A stretch of 64,000 nucleotides of DNA from Armatimonadota bacterium (GTDB taxonomy: Bacteria; Armatimonadota; UBA10988): the NCBI GenBank assembly GCA_016235455.1, contig JACRKZ010000057.1, positions 24,269 through 88,268 on the forward strand, written 5' to 3'. Under the pieces are notes generated by a model, which had not been told where the DNA came from, did no database searches, and saw nothing but the letters and a program-made list of their open reading frames with translations. Position numbers and translations under genes: made by a program. This document shows positions 26,063 to 33,539 of the stretch, piece by piece (position 1 is the stretch's first letter; each line of letters starts with the position of its first letter).

Positions 26063-27045
26063 TGCGGTGCCTCGTCGCCAGCCTCGGCCGCAGCCTCCGG
26101 CTCGGCTGCGGGGGCCGCCTCCGGTTCTGGGGCTGGCTCGGACGTTGGCTCGGGCGTGGGCGCCGATTCCGGTTCCGGCGTTGGCTCCGGCGCGGGGGCC
26201 GGCTCCGGCGTTGCTTCTGGCTCTGGGTCGCCTTGCGGCGTGGGCGCCGGCTCGGCGGGCGGCTCTTCCTTCGCCTTGCCCTTGGTGCGGCGCGACTTGG
26301 GTTTGGCGGGCTCGGCCGGCGGGGCCATCAAGGCGGCTGTCCGGGCCAGCGCGGCCTGCATCACGGCCATGAGCAGCGCCAGCCGGGCTTCGGCCTGGGC
26401 CGCGGTGAGGCGGGCCTGGCCGCGAGCCAGATCGAGGATTTGGGTCAGGTCGTCGGGTGCGATGCCCAAGGGCTCCGGCCAGGACTCGGGCCGCGCCGAC
26501 GGCGGGAGGCCCGCCAGCCGGGTCAGGCCGCGCAGTGTGTGCAGCAGGCTGGCCGCGTGCCCCACGAGCAGCCCGGGCAGGCGCTTGGGCTGGGCCGCGG
26601 CGGCCAGGCCGTCGGCGCGCAGTTGGGCGAGCTTGTCGCGCAGTTCCAGGCGCACTTGCGTGGCGATGGCCGGCCGCTCGGCGCTGCCTTCGGCCAGGAT
26701 GTCGCGACCGGCGATGAGCAGGTGGGCATCCTTGATGTCGAGCAGAGTCAGCGGTGTGACGGCCAGCAGATCGGGCACTTCCTCCTCGCCGATGACCGCC
26801 AGCGTGACCGGCGGTTTGACCACCGCGGCCACGGCGCGCAGGTCGCCCGCCTCGACGTGGTCGAGCACGGCCAGGATGTTGAGATCGGACACGCCCGGCC
26901 GGTAGCCGCCGCGCAGCGCGCTGCCATAAGCGTAGACGGAAACCAGGCGCCAGCCCAGCGCACGGCCGAGCGCGGCGGCCAGCCGGCCGGCTGGCTCGGC
27001 CAAACCTGGCGGAAGACTGCCCACAGTGTCCTCTGCTTGCGACAT
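26059..27045 (-). CDS. Nucleotidyltransferase-fold protein with Pro/Glu/Ala-repeat tail
   Basis: A 328-residue protein. Residues about 20-130 look like a minimal nucleotidyltransferase fold (VYAYGSALRGGYRPGVSDLNILAVL). The canonical acidic pair DxD is DLN here, so metal binding may be weakened. A helical middle domain follows (about 130-240), then a basic patch (KPKSRRTKGKAKEE) and a roughly 75-residue tail of repeated PEP/EPTPEPE units. AAGGAG lies 6 nt before the ATG. First gene of the cassette with the TPM-domain protein. Specific substrate unknown; it might be a DUF4111/aminoglycoside-adenylyltransferase-like protein. Confidence 0.6.
   Translation of the reverse strand: MSQAEDTVGSLPPGLAEPAGRLAAALGRALGWRLVSVYAYGSALRGGYRPGVSDLNILAVLDHVEAGDLRAVAAVVKPPVTLAVIGEEEVPDLLAVTPLTLLDIKDAHLLIAGRDILAEGSAERPAIATQVRLELRDKLAQLRADGLAAAAQPKRLPGLLVGHAASLLHTLRGLTRLAGLPPSARPESWPEPLGIAPDDLTQILDLARGQARLTAAQAEARLALLMAVMQAALARTAALMAPPAEPAKPKSRRTKGKAKEEPPAEPAPTPQGDPEPEATPEPAPAPEPTPEPESAPTPEPTSEPAPEPEAAPAAEPEAAAEAGDEAPQ
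26095..26270 (-). repeat. Pro/Glu-coding tandem repeat tract
   Basis: Degenerate short tandem units (GGCTCCGG/GGCGTTGG type on +) encode the PEPxPEPE tail of the nucleotidyltransferase-like protein. Such tracts tend to vary in copy number. Confidence 0.6.
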
Positions 27046-27102
27046 GACGGCTCCTTGGTGCAGGTGGGGCGCATCCTATCGGAACGCGAGGGCGCGGTCA
27101 AG

Positions 27103-27130
27103 TTGACAGGCACCGACACGCCACTAGAAT
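27103..27130 (+). promoter_or_regulatory. Consensus sigma70 promoter giving a leaderless queF mRNA
   Basis: TTGACA (27103-27108), a 16-nt spacer and TAGAAT (27125-27130). Seven bases after the -10 is the A of the queF ATG (27137), so the transcript would begin at or next to the start codon. No Shine-Dalgarno is possible. Confidence 0.8.
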
Positions 27131-27136
27131 CGTGCC

Positions 27137-27490
27137 ATGTCTACTCAACCAAGCAAGCAACTCGAAATCGTGCCGAACCCCAAACCCGAGCGCGACTATG
27201 TCATCAGCATTGAATGCCCCGAGTTCACCTGCGTCTGTCCCAAGACCGGCCAGCCCGATTTTGCGACGATCAGGGTAGAATACACCCCCGACCAGGGCAT
27301 CATCGAACTCAAGAGCATGAAGCTCTACTTCTGGAGCTACCGCGAGACCGGCACCTTCCACGAAGCCGTGACCAACCAGATCCTGGACGACTTCGTGGCC
27401 GCGTGCCAGCCGCGGTGGATGAAGGTGGTCGGCGACTTCAACGTGCGTGGCGGCATTCACACGGTGGTCACCGCGGAGTACCGGGCGTAA
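27137..27490 (+). CDS. queF: NADPH-dependent 7-cyano-7-deazaguanine reductase
   Basis: Reduces preQ0 to preQ1 in queuosine tRNA modification. The 117-residue protein is the short unimodular type. The catalytic Cys34 lies in [12 protein letters not shown] with Asp41, and the QueF motif [12 protein letters not shown] (Glu58) and His75 in TFHEAV follow. The ATG at 27137 is fixed by the family N-terminus and by the promoter immediately upstream, which makes the mRNA leaderless. No other queuosine genes are adjacent. It diverges from the nucleotidyltransferase cassette. Confidence 0.95.
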   Translation: MSTQPSKQLEIVPNPKPERDYVISIECPEFTCVCPKTGQPDFATIRVEYTPDQGIIELKSMKLYFWSYRETGTFHEAVTNQILDDFVAACQPRWMKVVGDFNVRGGIHTVVTAEYRA

Positions 27491-27527
27491 GTCGACCACG
27501 CCGCAGGCTTGGGCCAGAGGGGGGCGC

Positions 27528-27953
27528 ATGTCCGTGATTCGCGTCCGCGCCAAGGGCACGGGTCGGGTAGTCCGATGGTCCGCGCTGCGGCGAGGTGAAC
27601 TGGTCGACGGCTCAAAGTGGCTGCGCCTGACCACGGTCCTGCCGGACGTCGTGACCGACGTGCTCGACTTCACAGAGAGGCTGGATGCACAGCGCCGCGT
27701 CACGGTCGTGGTGGTCAACAACATGGTCCGGGGTTCCCTCGACCTGGCCATCTCGGGTCAGGGGTTTGAGGTCACCTGCGGTCGCCGGCTGGTGCGCGGA
27801 TGGTTCCCTCTGAACCCGCTGGCGTTCGAGTTCGGCGCCAACTTCGATGTCGTAGTCACCATCAACGCTGACGAGGCCATCGAAGCCTCGCTGATCGACC
27901 ACCTGTTTGGTGACTACGAATGCAATTCGGGTGTGACGGCACCGTTAGGCTGA
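27528..27953 (+). CDS. Unknown beta-rich protein, 141 aa
   Basis: Not recognised. The protein is mainly beta-strand-like with short hydrophobic runs (RVTVVVVNNMVRGSLDLAISGQGFEV, NFDVVVTINADEAIEASLIDHLFGDYEC) and no signal peptide or membrane helix. AGAGGGGG lies just before the ATG at 27528, whereas the track start (27447) is inside queF. It follows queF by 37 nt and could share its transcript, but nothing in it points to queuosine metabolism. Composition is slightly less GC-extreme than its neighbours. Confidence 0.6.
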   Translation: MSVIRVRAKGTGRVVRWSALRRGELVDGSKWLRLTTVLPDVVTDVLDFTERLDAQRRVTVVVVNNMVRGSLDLAISGQGFEVTCGRRLVRGWFPLNPLAFEFGANFDVVVTINADEAIEASLIDHLFGDYECNSGVTAPLG

Positions 27954-28022
27954 CCCAACGCGACCGCCGCGACTGTGACTAACAACCTGTTCCGCACCCG
28001 CCATGGCAGATCCTGCCGGCAT

Positions 28023-28090
28023 TCTGTGGCCTCTGTGCGCTCCGTGGTCAGTAAAGCAATGTCAACCACAGAGCGCGCAGAGGCCAGAGA
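28023..28090. repeat. Intergenic hairpin repeat, CTCTGTG type (copy d)
   Basis: A 26-bp stem, TCTGTGGCCTCTGTGCGC then TCCGTGGT (28023-28048), against ACCACAGAGCGCGCAGAGGC then CAGAGA (28065-28090). There are 23 Watson-Crick pairs and one wobble, with a 16-nt AT-richer loop. It lies between the convergent unknown gene and tRNA-Leu. Confidence 0.75.
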
Positions 28091-28091
28091 G

Positions 28092-28132
28092 CAAGATGGC
28101 AGTCAGCAGAGGTTTCCATCTGCGTCATCTTG
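28092..28132. repeat. Intergenic hairpin repeat, ATCTGCG type (copy e)
   Basis: CAAGATG (28092-28098) pairs with CATCTTG (28126-28132). The interior has CAGCAGAGG opposite CCATCTGCG with mismatches. It abuts copy d. Confidence 0.5.
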
Positions 28133-28206
28133 GGGTGCGGAACATGCTGAAAGAGAATCGTTGGCGCGCGCCAGATGATTCTAGGGGAGTAGGGGGAAGG
28201 CGGAAA

Positions 28207-28291
28207 TGCCCAGGGTGGGAGTCGAACCCACACGACCGTAATGGCCACTGGATCCTGAATCCAGCGCGTCTACCGATTCCGCCACCTGGGC
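28207..28291 (-). tRNA. tRNA-Leu (anticodon CAG)
   Basis: On the minus strand, acceptor GCCCAGG/CCTGGGC, D-arm with GGTAGAC, anticodon stem CTGGA/TCCAG with loop TTCAGGA (anticodon CAG), a long class II variable arm (about TGGCCATTACGGTCG) and T-arm GTGGGTTCGACTCCCAC. Discriminator A; the next bases are TTT, so CCA is not encoded. Confidence 0.97.
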
Positions 28292-28361
28292 AAGCAACGC
28301 TGTGAATATAGCCGAGCCCCGCGTTCTCGTCAAGCGGATTCTGCGGGGCTCGGGGCGATGG

Positions 28362-29177
28362 TCAGGCGGACACTTCCACGTCGCCGGCGGCGCCGCGAAT
28401 GGCCTCGGTGAGTCGGGAGGGCTCGGAGATCAAGTCCGAGACGTTCTGGGCCAGGTTCACGAACTCCGAGGGGATCATGATGATCGTCGTCGTGTTCTGC
28501 TCGGTGCCCACTTCACTGAGCATCTGCATGCGGCGCAGTTCGAGCGCGACGGGGCTGTTGCCCATCTCCTTGGCGGCGACCGTCAGCTTCAGCGAGGCCT
28601 CGGCTTCGGCCTCGGCCTTGATCAGGCGGGCTCGCTTCTCGCGGGCGGCCTCTGCTTCCTTGGCCATGGCGCGCTGCATGTTCGGCGGGATCTCGACGTC
28701 CTTCATCTCCACCATCTCGACGGCGACGCCCCACGGGTCGGTGGCTTCGGCGACGATCTGCAAGATGACCTCGTTGATCTTGTCGCGATCGCGCAGCATC
28801 TCGTCGAGCATGTGCTGGCCGATGACGTTGCGCAGCGTGGTCAGCGCCACCTGATAGACCGCCGAGCGGTAGTCGGCGACCTTGATGATGGCCCGCTGCG
28901 GATCGTTGATCTTGTACCACAGCACGGCGTTGACCTTGATCGTCACGCTGTCCTTGGTGATGGTCTCCTGCGGCTCCACGTTGACCGTGTTGGTGCGCAT
29001 GTCGACCTTGCGCTGGGTTTCGATGCCCAGCGGTATGAGCCAGTAGAGGCCTGGCCCGCGAATGCCCGCGAACCGGCCCAGGCGGAAGACCACGCCGCGC
29101 TCATACTCCTGGCAGACCCGCAGGCCGGACAGAGCCACGCCCACGACGCCCAGTAACAGAGCAGCCAACAGTTCCAT
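28362..29177 (-). CDS. Slipin/stomatin-like SPFH (Band 7) protein
   Basis: Membrane scaffold protein of 271 residues that forms oligomers in the inner membrane. It has one N-terminal membrane helix (LLAALLLGVVGVALSGL), then the SPFH domain (YERGVVFRLGRFAGIRGPGLYWLIPL...TVNVEPQETITKDSVTIKVNAVLWYKI), a charged coiled-coil region rich in AEAEAEAS, and the stomatin tail. This matches slipins rather than HflK/C or flotillin. No NfeD partner gene is adjacent. AAAGGA precedes the ATG at 29177. tRNA-Leu lies downstream on the same strand. Confidence 0.93.
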   Translation of the reverse strand: MELLAALLLGVVGVALSGLRVCQEYERGVVFRLGRFAGIRGPGLYWLIPLGIETQRKVDMRTNTVNVEPQETITKDSVTIKVNAVLWYKINDPQRAIIKVADYRSAVYQVALTTLRNVIGQHMLDEMLRDRDKINEVILQIVAEATDPWGVAVEMVEMKDVEIPPNMQRAMAKEAEAAREKRARLIKAEAEAEASLKLTVAAKEMGNSPVALELRRMQMLSEVGTEQNTTTIIMIPSEFVNLAQNVSDLISEPSRLTEAIRGAAGDVEVSA

Positions 29178-29199
29178 GGCAGATCATCCTTTGTCGACC

Positions 29200-29265
29200 C
29201 GAACGAACCGGCACAGCGATTCGTGCCCGCGCAGCGCGCGGGTCCAGCCGACTCGTGCTCGTTCG
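29200..29265. other. Compact multi-helix inverted-repeat structure
   Basis: Between the lipoprotein and slipin genes. An outer stem CGAACGA/TCGTTCG encloses two inner hairpins, GGCAC/GTGCC and CCCGCGC/GCGCGGG, like a three-way junction. It could be a terminator or a structured leader for slipin. Confidence 0.35.
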
Positions 29266-29297
29266 CGCCCGGATGCCGTGGACCTGCTCGGCGCAGG

Positions 29298-30104
29298 CTA
29301 CTTGGTCGGCGCCGAGGGTTTGCTGCTCGATGGCGCGGGTGACTTGGCGGCCGGCGCTGGCGCCTTCTCCGGGGCTGGCGCTGGCGCTGGCGTGGTGCTG
29401 GCGCTGGCGGCTGGCGCGGAGGCGGTCGGCGCGGACGCCGCTGGCGCGGGCGCCTCAGCTTCAGCCTTGGCGGCCAACGGCGCCAGTGAGGCCAGCATGG
29501 TGTCGATGGCCTTCTGCGCGGCGTCACCGGGGGCGAAGCCGGCGAACAGGTAGACCGTGTTGCCATCGCCCAGGCCGGCGATGAAGGTGGCGGTGGCCTG
29601 TTTGAGGCCCAGCGCCGGATAGGCACCCACTGCCCGCAGGGCGAGCGCGCCAGTGATGCCGCCCAGTGGCGGGGCGGTGGCATCGGTGAGCGTCAGGCCG
29701 GCGTCCAGCGACTTGCGCAGGCCGGCCAGGATGGCGGTGGGCGCCTTGGCCGGGTCGGCTTCGCCCAGGTTGGCCTCGGCCACCTTGGCCAGTACCAGCA
29801 GTGGCGTCTCGGCGGCAGCGGTCTGCTCAAGCACCACGGGCTGCGGGTCGCTGGGCAACAGGCTGATCCGGCCTGGCGACTCGCGCCTGGCCCAGCCCTC
29901 GGCCGGCGTGATGCGCAAGCCCAAGTCGGTCAGGTCCAGCGCCGCCAGTGGTGCCGGCGGGGCTGACGGGGCCGAGGCAGTGCTCAGGGAGTCCGGGGTT
30001 GGCATCGGTGCGGGCGCTGTTCTGGCCGCCGGTGGCCGGCAGGCGCTGAGGGCCAGCAGCCCCGCGCAGACCATCGCCCATCGTCCAGCTCGCCTCACAC
30101 GCAT
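29298..30104 (-). CDS. Putative lipoprotein with Ala/Pro-rich C-terminal tail
   Basis: A 268-residue protein with a lipoprotein signal (MVCAGLLALSAC, lipobox LSAC around residue 23). A Pro/Ala/Ser linker leads to a beta-rich globular domain (LGLRITPAEGWARRESPGRISLLP...) and a repetitive APAAS/APAPAPEKAPAPAAK tail. I do not recognise the globular domain; its pattern is like the PsbP/LpqN type of small secreted domain, which is an inference only. The start at 30104 has AAGG 5 nt upstream. It follows tilS on the same strand after 25 nt. Confidence 0.65.
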   Translation of the reverse strand: MRVRRAGRWAMVCAGLLALSACRPPAARTAPAPMPTPDSLSTASAPSAPPAPLAALDLTDLGLRITPAEGWARRESPGRISLLPSDPQPVVLEQTAAAETPLLVLAKVAEANLGEADPAKAPTAILAGLRKSLDAGLTLTDATAPPLGGITGALALRAVGAYPALGLKQATATFIAGLGDGNTVYLFAGFAPGDAAQKAIDTMLASLAPLAAKAEAEAPAPAASAPTASAPAASASTTPAPAPAPEKAPAPAAKSPAPSSSKPSAPTK

Positions 30105-30129
30105 GGTGCCTTGCTCCGTTGGTTGCGCG

Positions 30130-31455
30130 CTAGAATACCACACCCAGCAACGGGCCGTCGGGGTCGGCGAAGCCCTCGGCCGGCTGCTGGCCCGGTAGCC
30201 AGACGATCTGGTCGCCAAGCACCACCAGCGGCACGCGGTCGCGCGCCGGGGCCGGTACTCCCTGCTCCGCCAGCCAGTCGCCCAGCGGCTTGCGCGGTCG
30301 GCCAGCGGGCTGGTAGTGGTCGCCGGGGCGCCGACTGCGCACCGTATAGCGGCCGGCCCGCAGGCAGGCGCACAGCTCGCCAGGGCCGCAGCCCAGACGC
30401 GGCACGCCGGCCGGCAGTGCCGCGCCAAGCTCGACGGGGCCCCACGGCGTTGGCGCGGGCCAGTGGGCCACGGCCAGCCGCGACCCGCACCGCGTGGCGG
30501 TGGCTGCGCCCAGCACTCGCGGCCACGTCAACGGCCGGGCGTCGGCGCGTCCACCGGCCAGCGTGTCCAGCGACTCGACCAGCACGGCATCGACCTCGGC
30601 CAGCGTGCCGCGCCAGCTTCCGAGCCAGGCCCGCAGCAGCAGGTGCCGCTCGGGCTGGGCCATGGCCGACCAGCCCGAGACGTCGAGCACCGCCGCGCCG
30701 AGCCCGGCGATGAAGCTGGCCGGCTCGGGTACTATGCGCCGGCCGTCCAGCAGGAGCTGGCCGTAGTTGTCCAGCGCCTGTCGGTCCAGGTCACAGACGC
30801 CCGCCGCGCGGGCCACGGCCTGCCTGGCGCCGGGTCGGAGCGTCTCCAGCAGCGGCAGCACCTGAGCCCGCACGCGTGCGCGCAGGTTGCCGTCCTGGTT
30901 GGTCGGGTCGTTGACCACGGGCAGCGCGTGGGCGGCGGCATAGGCGGCGAGTTCGGCGCGGGCGCAGTCGAGCAGCGGCCGCGCCAGGCGGCCCGAGCGC
31001 GCCGGCATAGCGCCCAGCCCGCGGGTGCCGGCTCCGCGCAGCAGGTTGAGCAGCAACGTCTCGGCGCGGTCGTCGGCGCTGTGGCCCAGGGTGATGTGCT
31101 CGGCGCCGACCTCGTCGGCGCAGCGGCGCAGGAAGGCATGGCGTTGGTCGCGCGCGCCGGCCTCGTCGTGACACGGCGCGTCGGCGCGCCCCAGGCGCAC
31201 CGGCCAGCCCTGCTGTTCGGCCCAGGCGGCGGTGGCGGCGGCCTCGGCGGCGCTCTCGGGCCGTTGGCCGTGGTCGAAGACGGCGACGGTCAGCCGCCAG
31301 CCGAACTCCGGTGCGAGCCGGCCGAGAAGGTGGAGCAGGCTGAGGCTATCGGCTCCACCGGAGACCGCGACGAGGATGGTGGCGTCGCGCGGCAGCAGGT
31401 GGTACCGGTCGAGGGTGGTGCGAACTCGTGGCAGCAAGTCGAGCGAGTGCGTCAT
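30130..31455 (-). CDS. tilS: tRNA(Ile)-lysidine synthase
   Basis: Adds lysine to C34 of the minor tRNA-Ile (CAU anticodon) so that it reads AUA; a PP-loop ATPase in the cytoplasm. The 441-residue protein has the PP-loop VSGGADSLSLLHLL at 31-44, the HITLGHSADDRAETLLLNLLRG block and the C-terminal TilS domain YTVRSRRPGDHYQPAGRPRKPLGDWLAEQGVPAPARDRVPLV. Length fits the full-length enzyme. It follows the ApgM-like gene and precedes the lipoprotein gene in one minus-strand run. Confidence 0.95.
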   Translation of the reverse strand: MTHSLDLLPRVRTTLDRYHLLPRDATILVAVSGGADSLSLLHLLGRLAPEFGWRLTVAVFDHGQRPESAAEAAATAAWAEQQGWPVRLGRADAPCHDEAGARDQRHAFLRRCADEVGAEHITLGHSADDRAETLLLNLLRGAGTRGLGAMPARSGRLARPLLDCARAELAAYAAAHALPVVNDPTNQDGNLRARVRAQVLPLLETLRPGARQAVARAAGVCDLDRQALDNYGQLLLDGRRIVPEPASFIAGLGAAVLDVSGWSAMAQPERHLLLRAWLGSWRGTLAEVDAVLVESLDTLAGGRADARPLTWPRVLGAATATRCGSRLAVAHWPAPTPWGPVELGAALPAGVPRLGCGPGELCACLRAGRYTVRSRRPGDHYQPAGRPRKPLGDWLAEQGVPAPARDRVPLVVLGDQIVWLPGQQPAEGFADPDGPLLGVVF

Positions 31456-31485
31456 GCCTACCGTGCTCCGCGCCGACGGGCTGGC

Positions 31486-32625
31486 TCAGGAGCGCCACAG
31501 CCAACGCCGAACGGCCTCGTGGCCGTGGCGTTCGCGGCCCGTGTCGGCCGCCCACAGCTCGGTGAACCGCTCCGGCCCAGCCATGGGCCGGTTGTGGCGA
31601 TAGGCCAGATAGGGCACCGGCTGGTTGACGTGGCGGCGCGATTCCAGAGAGCAAGCGTAGTCGCACAGCACCGTGATGTCCAGGTCGGTGCCGGTGCCCA
31701 CACGCGCCCAGAGCGGCGCCAGGACATAGCGGTCGAGTGCGCTGACCAGGTCGGCGCGCTTCTCGGCATCGCCCGCGTGGGCCAGCGTGTCAGCCGCGCT
31801 GGACTGTGAGATGACCGTCGTGGCATGGTCGAGCCGCGCCACCAGCTCGTCGGCGATGCCGGCCAGCGTACGGCCGGCGGCGGCGCGCGGCGCATTGAGC
31901 CCGCAGGCCCGCGCCACGCCACGCACGGCGTGGTTCTCGCTGATCAGGCTGGTCATCTGGCCGCTGCGCAGCACGAACATCGGCAGTTCGGGCGCACGAC
32001 CCAGGCCCCACGGCCACAGCGCGTCGAGCGAAGGCAGGCCCTGGTCGGCGCGCGCGCGGTTGACGTCGTGGCCAGCCAGCAGCTCGCGCGAAATGTCGAT
32101 GATGCGGCGCACCTCGTGGTCACGCTCGCCCGACGGCAGCTGTGCCTCGGCATCGGTCAGCTCGCCCGGCGGCACGCAGCGAACCTCCATCGGGCCTTCG
32201 TTCCAGACCGCCAGCGCTGTGGTCGGACGCACGCTGCGGATGGCCAGCCGCGGCGTGGAGAGCGCCGCGCTCAGGTCGCGCCACAGCAGCGCCGCGTCGG
32301 CCTCGTCAGGCGGCGTGGGGCGTGGGTCGACCGCGCCTGTCAGGCTGATCAGATCGAGCCGCGCGCCGACATCGCGGCGGTCGAGCGAGGGGCCCGCGCC
32401 AAGCACTTCCAGCGGCCCGCGCGCCAGGCCAACGGGCGAGTAGCCCAGCAGCGCGGCGGTGGTCAGGTCGACGCCGAGTGCCGCCGCGTCGGGCACGGGC
32501 TGCACCAGCCCGACCTCGGACACGCGGGCCATGGCGTCGAGCGTGGGCGTCGAGCCGTGCATGAGCGCGGTGTCCGTGCCGGGCGGCTCGGACAGTCCGC
32601 TGAAGATGAGCAGCACGTGGGCCAC
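31486..32625 (-). CDS. Degenerate ApgM/ThrB2-like phosphoglycerate-mutase-fold protein
   Basis: A 379-residue member of the alkaline-phosphatase superfamily, ApgM branch (archaeal-type cofactor-independent phosphoglycerate mutase or its homoserine-kinase relatives). Family backbone is clear: TPTLDAMARVSEVGLVQPVP, ALLGYSPVGLARGPLEVLGAG, VRGVARACGLNAP, LAHAGDAEKRADLVSALDRYV. Key residues are missing. The opening PDGMAD reads FSGLSE, the GSD holding the catalytic Ser reads GVD, and the late DHST-type motif reads CDYACS. It is therefore probably not a mutase. The GTG at 32625 is the most upstream plausible start, 2 nt from the purC stop; a second GTG lies at 32616. hom lies two genes upstream, which recalls the ApgM-like homoserine kinases. 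Confidence 0.7.
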   Translation of the reverse strand: MAHVLLIFSGLSEPPGTDTALMHGSTPTLDAMARVSEVGLVQPVPDAAALGVDLTTAALLGYSPVGLARGPLEVLGAGPSLDRRDVGARLDLISLTGAVDPRPTPPDEADAALLWRDLSAALSTPRLAIRSVRPTTALAVWNEGPMEVRCVPPGELTDAEAQLPSGERDHEVRRIIDISRELLAGHDVNRARADQGLPSLDALWPWGLGRAPELPMFVLRSGQMTSLISENHAVRGVARACGLNAPRAAAGRTLAGIADELVARLDHATTVISQSSAADTLAHAGDAEKRADLVSALDRYVLAPLWARVGTGTDLDITVLCDYACSLESRRHVNQPVPYLAYRHNRPMAGPERFTELWAADTGRERHGHEAVRRWLWRS

Positions 32626-32627
32626 GG

Positions 32628-33518
32628 CTAGATGTCGGTCTGGCCCGTGAGGCGGGTCAGCGCTTCCATGTAGCGCGCACGGGTGATGGCCACCACTTCG
32701 GGCGTGGGCTCGGGACCGGGCGGGGTCTTGTCCCAGGTCAGCGTGTCCAGCCAATCGCGCAGGAACTGCTTGTCCATGGCGCGCTGCGCCTGGCCCGGCG
32801 TGTACTCGTCCACGTCCCAGAAGCGCGAGGAGTCAGGCGTCAGCACCTCGTCGATGAGCGCCAGTTCGCCGTCGATCAGGCCGAACTCGAACTTGGTGTC
32901 GGCGATGATCACGCCGCGCTCGCGAGCGTAGGCCGCGCCGTCGGTGTAGATGGCCAGCGCCGTGTCACGCAACTGCTCCGCGCGCGCCTGGCCCACGATG
33001 GCCACGCAGCGGTCGAAGCTGATGTTCTCGTCGTGCCCTTCGACCGCCTTGGTCGAAGGCGTGAAGATGGCCTCGGGCAGCTGGTCGGACTCGCGCAGGC
33101 CGGCGGGCAGGGCAATGCCACAGACGGTCTGGCTGCGCTGGTATTCCTTCCAGCCGCTACCGGCCAGATAGCCGCGGACGATGCACTCGACGGGCATGGC
33201 CTCGGCCTTCCGGACCCACATCGAGCGGCCCGTCAACGAGTCGCGGCTGGCCTGGAAGGCGGCGGGGAACTGGTTCTCGTCAGCGCTCACGCGATGGTGC
33301 TTGACGCCGGCGGCGGCGAAGCGGTCCAGCCAGAAGTTGGTCAGCGCGGTGAGAATCTTGCCGCGGTCGGGCACCGGCTTGGGCAGCACAACATCGTAGG
33401 CCGACACGCGGTCGGTGGCCACGATGAGCAGATCGTCGCCGAGATTGAAGACATCGCGGACCTTGCCGCGATAGTCGGGCTGACGACCGTCGAGTACGGC
33501 CTCCATCAGACCGGCCAT
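32628..33518 (-). CDS. purC: SAICAR synthetase
   Basis: Phosphoribosylaminoimidazole-succinocarboxamide synthase, step 8 of purine synthesis, ligating aspartate to CAIR. The 296-residue protein has RGKVRDVFNLGDDLLIVATDRVSAYD, the PVECIVRGYLAGSGW motif, TKAVEGHDENISF and LIDEVLTPDSSRFWD. Length matches the longer bacterial type. GGAGGTGAACCC precedes the ATG. It sits between hom and the ApgM-like gene. Confidence 0.97.
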   Translation of the reverse strand: MAGLMEAVLDGRQPDYRGKVRDVFNLGDDLLIVATDRVSAYDVVLPKPVPDRGKILTALTNFWLDRFAAAGVKHHRVSADENQFPAAFQASRDSLTGRSMWVRKAEAMPVECIVRGYLAGSGWKEYQRSQTVCGIALPAGLRESDQLPEAIFTPSTKAVEGHDENISFDRCVAIVGQARAEQLRDTALAIYTDGAAYARERGVIIADTKFEFGLIDGELALIDEVLTPDSSRFWDVDEYTPGQAQRAMDKQFLRDWLDTLTWDKTPPGPEPTPEVVAITRARYMEALTRLTGQTDI

Positions 33519-33539
33519 GGGTTCACCTCCAGGCAGGGA

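Noticed and set aside
28023-28132. Adjacent inverted repeats as a CRISPR array or transposon end
   Set aside because: There are no regular spacers, no cas or transposase genes and no target duplication; they fit the intergenic hairpin family instead.
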